A DNA stretch of 64,000 nt from Streptomyces caniscabiei (GCF_014930365.1 NZ_JABXWI010000004.1:1-64000), one strand, 5' to 3'. Positions 17,779-27,268 are shown, numbered from the stretch's first letter. Numbers and translations are program-made. The notes: generated from the sequence alone by a model not told the origin.

Positions 17779-18646
17779 TTACGCCCTGCCCGACGACGCC
17801 CGATCGGGGTTATCGGGCAGGCTGATTCTGAGGCGGTCCGGTAACGCAGGGGTCCGGTCGGGCAACGGGTGGCGCAGCCCGACCGGAGCTCGGAGTGGTG
17901 TGTCAGAGGCTGTGGGGAGTTTGGTGAGGAAGTCGGCGTTGACGTCCGTGTCGTGGCCGAGGACGACATGGTGGTGCGGGAGCGTGGCGAGGTGGCCGGC
18001 GACGTCTGCGCGGGCCGGGTCGCTGCCGCCGCCGTCGATGCCGTGGGCGAGGCCGAAGTGGTCGGGGTAGCGGTCCTCGTGTCGGCGCCGCTCATGAAGT
18101 CGGCCTCATGGAGGGTTCGTTCGCCGTCGACCAGCACCGGGGTAGCGATGGGGTCGATGCGGGGGAACAGCAGCGCGGCGGCGCGGCCGTTGGTGGCCAG
18201 CGTCATGCCGAACCAGTTGGTGAACTGGTCGGGGAAGACCTGGGCCTTGCGTTCCCGCTTGCTGCCGGGCTCCCACAGCGGTTCGCGGTTTCCCGCGAGG
18301 AAGGCGTCGGTGACGTCCTGGTGCTGGGTGAGGTGGAGGTGTTCTCCGGCCTGGAGTCGGTCGCGGACCACGTCGTACAGGCCGAGGGCATCCAGCAGAC
18401 CGAAGCCGATGGCCGCCGCCGAGGGGCCGGGGCAGCACGCGCAGTTCGGCGCCGATGCGCCAGTCGGCGGCTTCGGCGTCGGTCAGGAACAGCGCTCGCA
18501 GTACGGGCGATGTGCCGCAGGGTGTCGTCGGCCCGGTCGAAGACGACCATCAGGCGCGGCACACCGTCGAGGTCGGTGCGGCGCTTCAGCTCGGTGGCGG
18601 ACTCCCGACTGGACACGGCACTGTCCGCGGTCACACAAGCCATCAA
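17779..18646 (-). pseudogene. Degenerate gene with several frameshifts, family uncertain
   Basis: Three minus-strand frames carry coding-quality sequence in succession: L-M-V-V-F-D-R-A-D-D-T-L-R-H-I-A-R, then V-L-R-A-L-F-L-T-D-A-E-A-A-D-W-R-I-G. Next comes A-I-G-F-G-L-L-D-A-L-G-L-Y-D-V-V through F-P-D-Q-F-T-N-W-F-G-M, and finally D-R-Y-P-D-H-F-G-L-A-H-G-I-D-G-G. At least three frameshifts separate them. The F-D-R-A start recalls plasmid replication-relaxation or mobilisation proteins, but I would not name it. It was a protein of about 280 residues. Confidence 0.5.
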
Positions 18647-18689
18647 GCAGTCCCCCGCTAACGAGGTCTGCTACGTGGCACCAGCCGAG

Positions 18690-18799
18690 GACCTGCCCTC
18701 CGGCCAGACGCCCACCGCGAAGACCAGCTCATCGCCATCACCGGACCCTGCGACACGGACGAGCCCGTACTGACGCTGATGCTCTCCTACGAGATGTGA
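18690..18799 (+). pseudogene. Possible short C-terminal coding scrap
   Basis: A plus-strand frame ends R-E-D-Q-L-I-A-I-T-G-P-C-D-T-D-E-P-V-L-T-L-M-L-S-Y-E-M-stop, which reads like a genuine protein tail. No upstream continuation is found. The rest of 18647-18947 holds nothing else I can identify. Confidence 0.25.
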
Positions 18800-18947
18800 G
18801 TCAGGGAAGACAGTTGCGACTGAGTACTTCAGTTGGCCACGGTCCGAGGTCTGCCGGACGTCTTTGGTCTCCGCTCCACGTGTCATCACCCAGACAACGG
18901 ATATGAATCCGGCGGCAGTTCGTTCCATCCGCCAAGGGAGAGAAGAG

Positions 18948-19284
18948 ATGAGCCTTGCCGATCAGGCGCTGCCGCTCGTTGGGGTCGCCATCGGCGCGGC
19001 GGTGTCTCTCGTTGTCTCTGCCTTGAACGAGCGCACACGGTGGCGGCGTCAGCAATCTGTCTCTGAACCACGCGCTCTGGCACCTTCAATGGCTGGCCCG
19101 CGGTATACCAACCACCGGCGTTGCCACATGGCCTGAGGCTTACCTGGAGTTCCGGAAGGCGCGCGAGAACTTCCTGCTGGCCGCACGACGCGACCTCGGA
19201 GTCCAAGGAACACGGATCACCCACGACACCCCCTGGCCCCCAGCATGGCGCCCCCCAAACCAACCAGGTGCAGGCGGGACCTGA
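18948..19284 (+). pseudogene. Single-TM hypothetical protein with large internal deletion
   Basis: The ATG at 18948, with AAGGGAGAGAAG upstream, begins S-L-A-D-Q-A-L-P-L-V-G-V-A-I-G-A-A, a membrane anchor followed by N-E-R-T-R-W-R-R-Q-Q-S-V. After about base 19063 another frame supplies the other end of the same family: H-A-L-W-H-L-Q-W-L-A-R-G, then Y-L-E-F-R-K-A-R-E-N-F-L-L-A-A-R-R-D-L-G-V-Q, ending at 19284. I recall intact Streptomyces homologues with about 100 more residues in between, so the copy has lost its middle. Confidence 0.55.
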
Positions 19285-19493
19285 AAGAGGCGGTCGCACC
19301 AGACAGGTGGCATCCAGGCTGGTGGCGCGAGACTCCAGCGATGCGAAGCTCGGGCGAGGCCTGACAACTCCGGGTGGCGTACTGGCAAGAAGCGGCCGGG
19401 CAGCTCTCGAGACCCGCCGGGCGTCATGCAGGCACGCGAGCAGATCCTCGACGGTCTCCTGGCCCGACTCGACGAACAGGCCGGGTGACGGCA

Positions 19494-19690
19494 TCATCCA
19501 GTGGCGGGACGCCAGAACCCCGTGTCCCGATATCGCCACCAGTACGGGACAGTGCGATCGTCGGGGCACGCGGCCAGTGGAAATGCCTTGGGCTCGAAGT
19601 GGTCACGCTCGGGATCGACAGGGCGCCAGCTTGAGTCCATCAGCTCGTCGTCCTCGTGCGGGCGGACGTGCTCCACAGACCGTTCCTCGC
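19494..19690 (-). pseudogene. Hypothetical coding fragment
   Basis: About 60 minus-strand codons end P-E-R-D-H-F-E-P-K-A-F-P-L-A and V-P-Y-W-W-R-Y-R-D-T-G-F-W-R-P. Composition fits a protein C-terminus, but the 5' end runs into the oppositely oriented istB remnant. The family is not recognised. Confidence 0.3.
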
Positions 19691-19703
19691 AAGCTCCGAA
19701 AGC

Positions 19704-19841
19704 CTGGCAGTCCATCCACGGCTCTGCGCGGCCATCGTCGACCGCCTCACCTTCGGCGGGAACACCATCGAGGGCGGCACCGAGTCCCACCGGCTCGGCG
19801 GCACCAGGGCGGCCCGAACACAGGAAACCTCCACAGGCTGA
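19704..19841 (+). pseudogene. IS21-type helper ATPase (IstB-like) C-terminal remnant
   Basis: Reads A-A-I-V-D-R-L-T-F-G-G-N-T-I-E-G-G-T-E-S-H-R-L, the terminal segment of IstB-family transposition helper proteins of actinobacteria. The AAA+ core and the IstA partner are absent. Confidence 0.5.
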
Positions 19842-19855
19842 GGTCTGCATATCGA

Positions 19856-20332
19856 TCAGGACTGGCTGGGGCTGTCCAGGCGTTCCGTCGGCCCGCCGAA
19901 AGGCAGGACGAGGTTCCGTGTCGCCAAGAGCCAAGAGCCGTCGATCTTGCGGAAAGTGTCCTGGTAATGGCCGATGTTCGCCGGCAACCGGGGCGCCACC
20001 ATTGCGCCCTCGGTATAACCGTCGACTCGGTAGGTCGCGAAGTAAGTAGTCGCTGCGGCAGTGTCCGACGAGTCGACGGTGACCAGGATGTTCGTACACA
20101 TGCGCCGGGACAACCGGTCCACCGGTCGAGAGCCGAAGTACTCGCGCAGAGCCTCCCGGCCTTCGATCCGCCGCTGGTCATACGGCCATTCCCATACTCC
20201 GTCAGGAGTGAAGAGGTCGGAAACCGTGCTCGGCTCACCGAGGTCGAGCCGACGGACGAGTTCCAAGATCAAACGTTCACAGGCGCGTTCCGCGAGGAGA
20301 CGCTCCATCGGATCGAGATCACTGGTAGTCAT
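19856..20332 (-). CDS. SnoaL-like (NTF2-fold) domain protein, 158 aa
   Basis: Family pattern of SnoaL_4/NTF2-like proteins: L-L-A-E-R-A-C-E-R-L-I-L-E-L-V-R-R-L-D, then V-S-D-L-F-T-P-D-G-V-W-E-W, R-E-A-L-R-E-Y-F, and a final strand R-K-I-D-G-S-W-L-L-A-T-R-N-L-V-L-P-F. Members act as polyketide cyclases, ring-hydroxylating-dioxygenase beta-like subunits or hydratases. Substrate cannot be inferred here, since flanking genes are IS remnants. I choose the ATG at 20332, with TAGGAAGTGGAG upstream; a GTG at 20338 is possible. The 250 bases upstream have no other gene. Confidence 0.75.
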   Translation of the reverse strand: MTTSDLDPMERLLAERACERLILELVRRLDLGEPSTVSDLFTPDGVWEWPYDQRRIEGREALREYFGSRPVDRLSRRMCTNILVTVDSSDTAAATTYFATYRVDGYTEGAMVAPRLPANIGHYQDTFRKIDGSWLLATRNLVLPFGGPTERLDSPSQS

Positions 20333-20584
20333 CTCCACTTCCTACCAGCCCTACCTGCGCGTCCACGACTCCATTACCTGGCCCCTCTCCGATAGATGCC
20401 GCGTTCACCGGCCGCAGGACCACGTCAAGGTGGAGCGCCCGCAGGCACAACCGAGGACGAACGACCTTTTACGCGGTCCGAAGAAACCGGCCACCATCAC
20501 GGCATCGGAGGGCGACCCCCGGCCCTTCCACCGTCGTCATTTCTCATCCACATTTTCGAGCTATTTGATCATTAAGAGGATGTC

Positions 20585-21268
20585 TCACGTGGCGAGTTTC
20601 GCGAGCCTCTTGTAGCAGGTGATGGCGGCTGCGAGGCCGAGGAAGTCGAAGCAGTGAGATCCCTTTCGCTCGTACCGGACGGTGAGCCGGCGGAAGCCGA
20701 ACAGCCAGGCGATCGACCGCTCGATCTCCCAGCGGTGCCGGCCGAGCCGCTCGCTCGATATATCGAAGTCGACCGCGCACCGCCGGTTCCTGATCTGGTC
20801 GCGGGCCGGGGTGTGGTGCCGGCCGCCCGAGGCGGTGCTGCACCGACTCGATGACCCCGGCCTCATCGATGTCTCGCGCGTGGTCCTCGACTCCGCTCAC
20901 GTGGGGCTAGAAATGGGGGCGAACTCAAGGTCCGGGACCCCCTTTTCGTGTCGATGTGGCTGCCGTCGATCACCGCCCGGGACCAGTCGACCTCGTTTGC
21001 CGCGTTCAGCTGGGCAAGCAGGATTTGACGCAGATCGTCGAACACCCCGGCGTTGATCCACCGCTTGATCCGCTGCTTGATCCGCCGCCAGCACGTCATG
21101 CCTGACCTGAAGCCGAGTTCCTGCGGAAGGTCTTCCCAGCCGCTCCCGGTATGCAGCACTTACAAGGTGCCCTGCAGGCACTGCCGATCCGGCACCGGCC
21201 GCGGGCCGGGCGTCTTCATCGGGCCACGGCGGAAGCAACGGCTCGAGAAGCTCCCACGACTGATCATT
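20585..21268 (-). pseudogene. IS5-family transposase, frameshifted
   Basis: Begins W-E-L-L-E-P-L-L-P-P-W-P, continues with T-G-S-G-W-E-D-L-P-Q-E-L-G-F, D-W-S-R-A-V-I-D-G-S-H-I (first catalytic Asp), and ends with R-W-E-I-E-R-S-I-A-W-L-F-G-F-R-R-L. At least two frameshifts separate these parts, and the segment between first and second catalytic Asp is missing or scrambled. No intact terminal repeats were identified. Confidence 0.8.
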
Positions 21269-21285
21269 TAGCAGAGCGCGTGAGC

Positions 21286-21412
21286 AGCTCTTTAACGTTC
21301 GTCTCAGGTTCGCTCAGTAGGAAGTAGGCATGCGGATAAGCGATGCAATCCGCATGCAGGAGGCTAGTGATGGCAGTCGACGCAGCACCATCCGGGGAAG
21401 GCGCAGCCCGGC
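21286..21412 (+). pseudogene. Duplicate of an mmpL promoter and first codons
   Basis: This stretch is a diverged copy of the region upstream of and into the MmpL gene (31140-31249, opposite strand). Both share GTCTCAG..TTCGCTC, GGAAGTAGG, AAGCGATG, AGGAGGCTA, and then ATGGCAGTC with codons for A-P-S-G-E. Here the start would be the ATG at 21370. Similarity ends near 21412 and no MmpL body follows. The rest, up to 21694, has no gene I can support. Confidence 0.65.
21328..21357. promoter_or_regulatory. Perfect 10-10-10 palindrome, candidate operator
   Basis: GCATGCGGAT, ten-base centre AAGCGATGCA, ATCCGCATGC: a perfect inverted repeat just upstream of the AGGAGG ribosome site of the mmpL-like start. 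The centre-to-centre spacing of arms is about two helical turns, as for TetR/MarR-type dimers. Confidence 0.55.
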
Positions 21413-21694
21413 CGGTTGCGGTTCGAGGCGGCCACCAGGGCGCTGGCGACGGCGCTCCCTGTCGCCGCATGCGGGGTCACACGCCGACAACAGTGCGGGG
21501 CCGACGCGGTCGGCCCGCACAGCGCGCACGCGGGCGGTCGTCAGCTCCACCACAGCCGCTGCGCACCGGCGAGCGGTTCCTCGCCCTGAGCGCTGCCGTG
21601 GTGCGCGAGCAGGACGCGAAGACCCCTGAAGCATCTCGCAGACGGATGCCGTACGGATACCTCACCACACAAACGCCTGAAGAGAGGGACTGAC

Positions 21695-22831
21695 ATGAAA
21701 CCCATGGGACGCCGCGGATTTCTCACCGCCAGCGCGGCACTTGGAATTGGTGCCGGCTTGTCCACGCACGCCATTGTCTCGGAAGTGAGCGAGAGCGAGA
21801 CTTCGGACAAGACTTCGGACATTTCACGGCGGGACCAGGACCTGCCCTTCATCGGCACGGAGGAGACCTTTTCGACTCCCACGTTGTTGAAGCTGAACTC
21901 CATCAATCAGGATCACATAGCGTTCCTTGAGGAAATTGGTCTTTCGGATCTAGGCCGACGCCGCATCGGCGATATGAATGCGGGGGGACTCAACGTTCAA
22001 ATCCTCTCTGCTCATACACCCTCCGTACAAAATGTCCCCGGGCAAAGGGGAATCGACCTTGCCCACCGTCTTAACCGGCAACTTGTGGACGGGCCGATCG
22101 CCAAATATCCGGGCCGCTTCAAGGCTTTCGCCACCTTGCCCTTGCAGAGCCCGGAGGCGGCGGCGGACGAACTGGAACGCTCGGTTCGGGAAGATGGCTT
22201 CCTGGGTGCACTGACCAACGGACACATCGCGAAGAAGTATCTCGATCATCCCGATTTCGAGCCTGTGCTGGCACGCGCCGTTGCTCTCGATGTGCCGATC
22301 TACCTACATCCCGGCTATCCAGCTGACGAGGTCTTCAAGATCTACTACAGCACCACACGGTCTAAATACACGGAAGAGTACCAAGACTACATTTTCAGTG
22401 GGTCTGGATATGGCTGGCACCAGGAGGTGCTGACCCAATGCATTCGGATGATCACGTACGGGGTTTTCGACAGATTCCCCAAACTGAAAATCATCATCGG
22501 CCACATGGGCGAAGGTCTTCCCTTCTACTACGAGCGGATCGTCAATGACATGGGCGAGCCGACCAAAGACTCGCTCGAGAAGCCCATCGGGCAATACTTC
22601 CAGGACAACTTCTGGGTCACAACCAGCGCATTCCCCCAGACCGAACTACTCGATCTCCTGCTGAAGTACATAAGCGTGGATCGAGTAATGTTCGCAACCG
22701 ACTACCCGTTCGCGGACATAAAGGAGCAGACCGACTGGTTCCGCGGAGTCGATTTGCCACGCGAAGACAAGGAAAAGATTGCGTTCCGCAATGCGGAGAA
22801 ACTTTTCAGAATGAAAGTGTCCGTGAAGTGA
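21695..22831 (+). CDS. Tat-exported amidohydrolase-2 (ACMSD/decarboxylase-like) protein, 378 aa
   Basis: Begins with a twin-arginine type signal (M-G-R-R-G-F-L-T-A-S). The rest is a TIM-barrel of the amidohydrolase-2/ACMSD group. H-P-G-Y-P, I-I-G-H-M-G-E and F-A-T-D-Y-P-F give the usual barrel His, His and Asp ligands. Family enzymes are metal-dependent decarboxylases or hydrolases, normally cytoplasmic. Two oddities: the N-terminal H-x-H or E-E-H-F metal motif reads G-T-E-E-T-F, lacking its His, and GC content (roughly 55 percent by eye) is far below all neighbours, so recent horizontal gain is likely. GAGAGGGA precedes the ATG. Monocistronic, with IS remnants on both sides. Confidence 0.8.
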   Translation: MKPMGRRGFLTASAALGIGAGLSTHAIVSEVSESETSDKTSDISRRDQDLPFIGTEETFSTPTLLKLNSINQDHIAFLEEIGLSDLGRRRIGDMNAGGLNVQILSAHTPSVQNVPGQRGIDLAHRLNRQLVDGPIAKYPGRFKAFATLPLQSPEAAADELERSVREDGFLGALTNGHIAKKYLDHPDFEPVLARAVALDVPIYLHPGYPADEVFKIYYSTTRSKYTEEYQDYIFSGSGYGWHQEVLTQCIRMITYGVFDRFPKLKIIIGHMGEGLPFYYERIVNDMGEPTKDSLEKPIGQYFQDNFWVTTSAFPQTELLDLLLKYISVDRVMFATDYPFADIKEQTDWFRGVDLPREDKEKIAFRNAEKLFRMKVSVK

Positions 22832-22953
22832 TACACCAGCGGCGGCCGGAGTGAAAGAATGCACTGTAAGGCGAGAGTACGGCCGAAGTACGAGATGCGC
22901 GACTGCCCCATAACGCGGTCTCGTACAGGCTCTTCTGAAACGGCTAACAACGG

Positions 22954-23415
22954 CTAACACAATGAGCCGAGTTGTCGGTGGGTGATGAGGCAGCAGGCGA
23001 GTTTGAGGAACGCTGCGTGCATGTCGGCTCGTCGTTCCCAGCGGATCCGCAGCCGTCGGAAGCCGTGCAGCCAGGCAAAGCTGCGCTCGATCACCCAGCG
23101 ATAGGCGCCCAGTCCGGTGCCGTGTCGTGTGCCGCGGCGGGCCATGGCGGGCACGATGCCTCGGTCGCGGACCTGGTCGCGGTAGATGTCGTGGTCGTAG
23201 CCGGGTCGGCGAACAGTGAGTCGGGCTTGCGGCGGGGACGGCCCACCCGGCCGCGGATCGGCGGGATCGCATCGAGCGGGGGCAGCAGCTGGGTGACATC
23301 GTTGCGGTTTCCGCCGGTCAGCAGGACCGCGAGAGGGTGCCGTGCCCGTCGGTGATCAAGTGGTGCTTGGAGCCGGCCCGCCCCCGGTCGACCGGCGAAG
23401 GGCCTGTGTGCTGCC
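22954..23415 (-). pseudogene. IS5-family transposase C-terminal two-thirds, frameshifted
   Basis: Minus-strand frames read V-D-R-G-R-A-G-S-K-H-H-L-I-T-D-G, then L-T-G-G-N-R-N-D-V-T-Q-L, L-F-A-D-P-G-Y-D, and Y-R-W-V-I-E-R-S-F-A-W-L-H-G-F-R-R-L. These are standard IS5 DDE landmarks, split by one frameshift. The N-terminus is cut off at about 23415, where an IS630 remnant abuts. Confidence 0.8.
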
Positions 23416-23424
23416 CCCCCTTTT

Positions 23425-24519
23425 TTAGGTGCTACTGACCTTGAACACGTGGTGTCGCCATGGTGGTTGGCGTCGGAGGCCGGTGCCGGTGAGGCAGCCG
23501 TCGAGGACGTCGGGGCGGTACTGGAGCTGGCGCAGGCCCCGTCGGACGGCCGTGATCAGGTCTTCGGGGTCGGCGAAGGCGCGGTTGGCCACGGTGGTGC
23601 GTCGTAGGACGGACCAGATGCCTTCGACGGGGTTGAGGTCGGGTGCGTAGGGCGGCAGTTGGAAGACGGTGAGCCAGTCGCGGTCGGCGCTGTAGCGGCG
23701 CATGCCGGCGGTGAGGTGGGTGTTGAGGTTGTCCCAGACCAGCACGATCGTGCCGCCGAGTTGCTGGTGGGCGGTCTGGATCAGGTCGCTGTAGTCCTTC
23801 CAGGAGAAGCTTTTGCGCCCGTCGGACCGGGCGTCGGGGCAGGTCCGTCAGATCAGGTTTGAGGATTCGCCGTCCTTGTGGCAGGCCAGGGCGGCCACCG
23901 ATAAGCGACGGCGTGAGCGGCCCCGCACGCGGACCACAGGGGTGTGGCCGCGGCGGGACCAGGTGCGGGTGTCGGCGGCGTCATCGAGAATCCGGCTTCG
24001 TCCTCGAAGACGAGCCAGGCGTCGAGCGCCGCCACGGTCCTTCCACCTGGGGCCGGCTCTCCTTCATCCAGCCGCCACCGCCGCCTCGTCTCGCTCGATG
24101 GCACGGCGGGCGGGAACCTGGCAGGTACAGCCATGCCGTCTGAGCAGCGCGGCGACGCCCTGGACGGTGTAGCTCTTGTGGAACCGGCGCCCGACCAGGG
24201 GCTTGATCCGCGACAGCGTCCAGGTCTGGTCCGGCCAGCCATGCGCGACCGGTCCCTTGCACAGCTCCCGCTCGAGTACGGCGAGGAGTTCGTCGCTGAG
24301 AGCGGCAGCGACGTCGGCCCCTTCGAGGCCAGGGCTACCGGCCCGTCCGCTGACCAGGCCCCTTGCGCCAACGCTGTACTGACCGGACGCTGACTCGCAG
24401 GTCGTGCGCAATGTCCGCGTCTCGTCTCCCCGCTGGAAGCGCTCGGCCGCCTCCAACCGCAGCTTCTCGCGGAAGGCCCGCCGTTCGTGGGTCAGACCAC
24501 CACCTTGCGCATACCTCAC
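23425..24519 (-). pseudogene. IS630-family transposase with multiple frameshifts
   Basis: Near full-length but broken into three frames. The N-terminus (M-R-Y-A-Q-G-G-G-L-T, then W-P-D-Q-T-W-T-L-S-R-I-K) carries the winged-helix region. The middle has V-F-E-D-E-A-G-F (first catalytic Asp), and the C-terminus has W-D-N-L-N-T-H, then Y-A-P-D-L-N-P-V-E-G-I-W (second Asp and Glu). The element sits directly against the truncated IS5 copy on its left. Confidence 0.8.
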
Positions 24520-24755
24520 GCACTCGGCATACCGCAGGGATCATGGACCGTCAGCCCTACCGACAACACGCTTTGAAGGTCAGTAGGTGATGTCGGGTAG
24601 CGTGGGCCCGGTCACCTGCGCCGACGGCCGCCGACCCATATGAGCCGGCCCTCGGTGTGCATGCTGTGATGGGCAGAGAGGCTGTCGTCCGACTGAACGG
24701 CGATGGGCGGGGCCGATGGGCCACGGGCCGGGCCGGGCGATCAAGGAGACCAGCG

Positions 24756-25169
24756 ATGGATGTCAAGGAATGCTTGCGCCGCTACGGGCTTCGCCCCGTC
24801 GGCGCGGATCTCGACGAGGTCCGCGCACTCCTCAGAGAGCACACGGCGCGTGAGCAACGCACCCAGGGCGAGGGCGACACCGAGCTGATGAGGCTCTGCT
24901 GCTTCCAGCTGTTCAACAGCGGCGACGTCGACGACGTGCTCCTGGTCTGGAGTGCGAAGCAAGCCAGCTTCGACGCAGCGTGCTCGATCGACATCGAATT
25001 CCTGCTTGGGCACGGGCTCGACGAGACGAAGGCCCACCTCTCGGCCAACCGTGCACCTGCTGCGGCGGCAGCCCTGAATCGACTGCGCGAGCTCGAGGTG
25101 GACGGTGAATTCGAGAGCTTTTCAGTGGAGGAGCACTCCGCCTCCTACGCCCGGTACTACGGCGACTGA
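24756..25169 (+). CDS. Conserved hypothetical protein, 137 aa
   Basis: Small acidic soluble protein. I recall Streptomyces relatives with the same landmarks: E-L-M-R-L-C-C-F-Q-L-F-N-S-G, D-V-L-L-V-W-S-A-K, A-C-S-I-D-I-E-F-L-L-G-H-G-L-D-E-T-K-A-H-L, and a C-terminal F-x-V-E-x-x-x-A-x-Y-A-x-Y-Y. Function is unknown; such genes often sit near toxin-immunity or conflict loci. The ATG at 24756 is chosen because AAGGAGA lies eight bases upstream. It is an intact gene stranded between IS630 remnants. Confidence 0.68.
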   Translation: MDVKECLRRYGLRPVGADLDEVRALLREHTAREQRTQGEGDTELMRLCCFQLFNSGDVDDVLLVWSAKQASFDAACSIDIEFLLGHGLDETKAHLSANRAPAAAAALNRLRELEVDGEFESFSVEEHSASYARYYGD

Positions 25170-25190
25170 CGATCTGCAGCGCAGCGCCGC

Positions 25191-25828
25191 TCAGTCGTCC
25201 GTGATGAGGCCGGTGCCCGCAAGGCAGCTGTCGACGAAGTCCGGGCGGTATTGGATCTGCTTGAGCCTGCCCTTCGCGGCCCTGGTGATCTGGCCCAGGT
25301 CGGCTGCGGCAAGGTTGCCGATTCGCGCTTGACCAGCGACCAGATGCCGTCCTGCGGGTTCAGGTCCGGCGCGTAGGTGGGCAGCTGGAACACGGTGAGC
25401 CACACGGCACCCGCGGCGATGAACTCCCGCACCCCAGCGGTCAGGTGGAGCGCCGGGCCTGCAGCAGGTCATGCCTGCCATCGATACCCGGCCCGAGCCC
25501 CTGCCGCGCACGCGGACCACGGGGTGCAGCCCCGACGGCCCCAGGACCTGGCTCACGGCGGCGTCAGCGACTGACCGGCCTCGTCCTCGAAAACGATCCA
25601 CCCGTCGCGAGCCGCCGCGATGCTCTTACCCGCGGCCAGACCTCCTTGTCCACAGGTCCACCGCATCGTCGTCACGCTCGATCGTGCGGCGGGCCGGTTG
25701 CTGCCACGACCAGCCGTGCCGCTTCAGCAGCCGCCACGTCCCCTCGACCGTGTAGCACGTGGAACAGTCGGCCGATCAGCGTCTTCACCCGGGCCAGGGT
25801 CCACCGCTGATCAACTCATCCGTGAACC
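25191..25828 (-). pseudogene. Second IS630-family transposase remnant
   Basis: Begins inside the helical N-terminus (V-D-Q-R-W-T-L-A-R-V-K-T-L-I-G-R-L-F-H), later has V-F-E-D-E-A-G in a shifted frame, then W-L-T-V-F-Q-L-P-T-Y-A-P-D-L-N-P and Q-Y-R-P-D-F-V-D-S-C-L-A-G-T-G-L at the end. Several frameshifts are present. The N-terminus is lost at about 25828, where an ISAzo13-like remnant takes over. Confidence 0.7.
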
Positions 25829-25832
25829 AGGG

Positions 25833-26340
25833 GGGTCTCCGTGGAAGCGGTGGTGTGTGATCGGCAAGGCAGCGATGGCCTCGTCGCTGAAGCGGATGCC
25901 GGTGGGGTACTCACCGCTGTCGAGTTCGGCGTGCACCGTCAGGCCGGTGCGGCGGTCGTCGCGGCGATGGCCTGGAGCATGACTTCATGGCTGGTCAGGG
26001 GCCTGCCATGCCAGTTCATGGTGATGTGGGAGAACAGCCGGCGCTCGATCTTGTTCCACTTCGAGGTGTCGGGCGGCAGGTGACACACGGTGATCTCCAG
26101 GCCGGTCTCGGCGGCGAGGTCGGTCAGGTGGGTCTTCCAACCGCGGGTGCGGTAGCCGTTGAAACCCCCGCCGTGGGCGGTCATCAGCAGCTGGCTGGGG
26201 TGCCAACGGCCTGCCACCAGCGGTGGATCGAGGCAACGGCGAACGCCGCGGTGTCGTGACCGGTACCGATGGGGACCCAACTGGTGTCCGCCGCCATGTC
26301 GTAGATCCCGTACGGAATCGCCTTCTCGGCCCTGCCCGGG
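25833..26340 (-). pseudogene. ISAzo13-family transposase C-terminal remnant
   Basis: Reads A-E-K-A-I-P-Y-G-I-Y-D-M-A-A-D-T-S-W-V, then D-T-A-A-F-A-V-A-S-I-H-R-W-W, N-G-Y-R-T-R-G-W-K, and V-C-H-L-P-P-D-T-S-K-W-N-K-I-E-R-R-L-F-S-H-I. These are hallmarks of the ISAzo13-type DDE transposase. Frames shift at least twice, and the N-terminal third is missing. Confidence 0.75.
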
Positions 26341-26510
26341 AGATCCTCTACCTGCGGAAACACTCGCTTCAGGAGCTTCTCGGCCAGCTGTTCAACACCA
26401 CTGCCATGACCATCGACCGTTCGGTGAAAGAGGTCCGCCCGCTCCTCGAAGCCAACCGTGTACTGATTCCCGACAAGCCCATAAGAGGTCCGTCCCCAGC
26501 GACGCTCTAA
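26339..26510 (+). pseudogene. Transposase helix-turn-helix remnant (DDE_Tnp_4-like)
   Basis: Plus-strand sequence L-Q-E-L-L-G-Q-L-F-N-T-T-A-M-T-I-D-R-S-V-K-E-V-R-P-L-L-E resembles the N-terminal HTH of IS5-group (DDE_Tnp_4) transposases. It faces the ISAzo13 remnant, and the catalytic domain is absent. Confidence 0.45.
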
Positions 26511-26575
26511 TCCTGGCTTCAGGTTGATCGGGGACAATGAGCGGAAAAAGCATCGACTGGAAGGGGGCGGCCGGC

Positions 26576-27268
26576 GTGCGGATCATGATCGCGGATGATG
26601 AAGCGGCCATCCGTGAGTCGCTGGAGCGGGTGCTCCAGGTCGAGGGTTACGACACCAGCACCGTCGCCAACGGTCTCGCCGTGCTCGACGGGGTCGGTGG
26701 GACCGACGGGGGCACGCTGGATCTGCTGATCCTCGACGTGATGATGCCCCGCCTCGGCGGGTTGGAGACCTGCCGGCGGTTGCGGGCCGCGGGTCGGGAT
26801 CTGCCGGTGCTGATGCTGACCGCCCGTGACCAGGTCTCCGACCGGGTCACGGGGCTGGACGCGGGCGCCGACGACTACCTGCCCAAGCCGTTCGCCACCG
26901 AGGAGTTACTGGCCCGGGTGCGGGCCCTGCTACGCCGGCGCACGCCGACCGACGAGGGGTCGCAGATCCTGTCGTTCGCCGATGTCCGGCTCGATCCCGA
27001 CAGGTTCGAGGCGTGGCGGGGCGGGCGGCCGCTGCGCCTGACCCGGACCGAGTTCTCCCTCCTGCAGGTCCTCATGCGCAACGCGACCCGGGTCTTGACC
27101 CGCGACGCGCTGTTCGAGGCGATCTGGGGCTTCGACATGAGCGCCACCGCCAACAACCTCCAGGTATACGTGAGTTACCTGCGCCGCAAGATGGAGGCCG
27201 AGGGTGAGCCGCGATTGATCTACACGCTGCGCGGCCTGGGATACACATTGCGGGAGACTCCTCCGTGA
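26576..27268 (+). CDS. OmpR/PhoB-family response regulator, MprA-like, 230 aa
   Basis: Receiver domain with the acidic pair A-D-D-E near the start, phospho-acceptor in L-I-L-D-V-M-M-P (about residue 53), T in M-L-T-A-R and K in L-P-K-P-F. A winged-helix C-terminus follows, with [10 protein letters not shown] and V-S-Y-L-R-R-K. I take the GTG at 26576, giving M-R-I-M-I-A-D-D-E and with AAGGGGG eight bases upstream. A longer ATG frame from 26537 would add 13 unusual residues. It overlaps the histidine kinase by four bases (GTGA), so they form one operon. Resemblance to mycobacterial MprA is by overall sequence only. Confidence 0.92.
   Translation: MRIMIADDEAAIRESLERVLQVEGYDTSTVANGLAVLDGVGGTDGGTLDLLILDVMMPRLGGLETCRRLRAAGRDLPVLMLTARDQVSDRVTGLDAGADDYLPKPFATEELLARVRALLRRRTPTDEGSQILSFADVRLDPDRFEAWRGGRPLRLTRTEFSLLQVLMRNATRVLTRDALFEAIWGFDMSATANNLQVYVSYLRRKMEAEGEPRLIYTLRGLGYTLRETPP

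Noticed and set aside
26184..26537. Intact 117-aa protein on the minus strand overlapping the plus-strand HTH remnant
   Set aside because: Only the part below about 26340 matches a transposase; the upstream part is antisense to the HTH piece.
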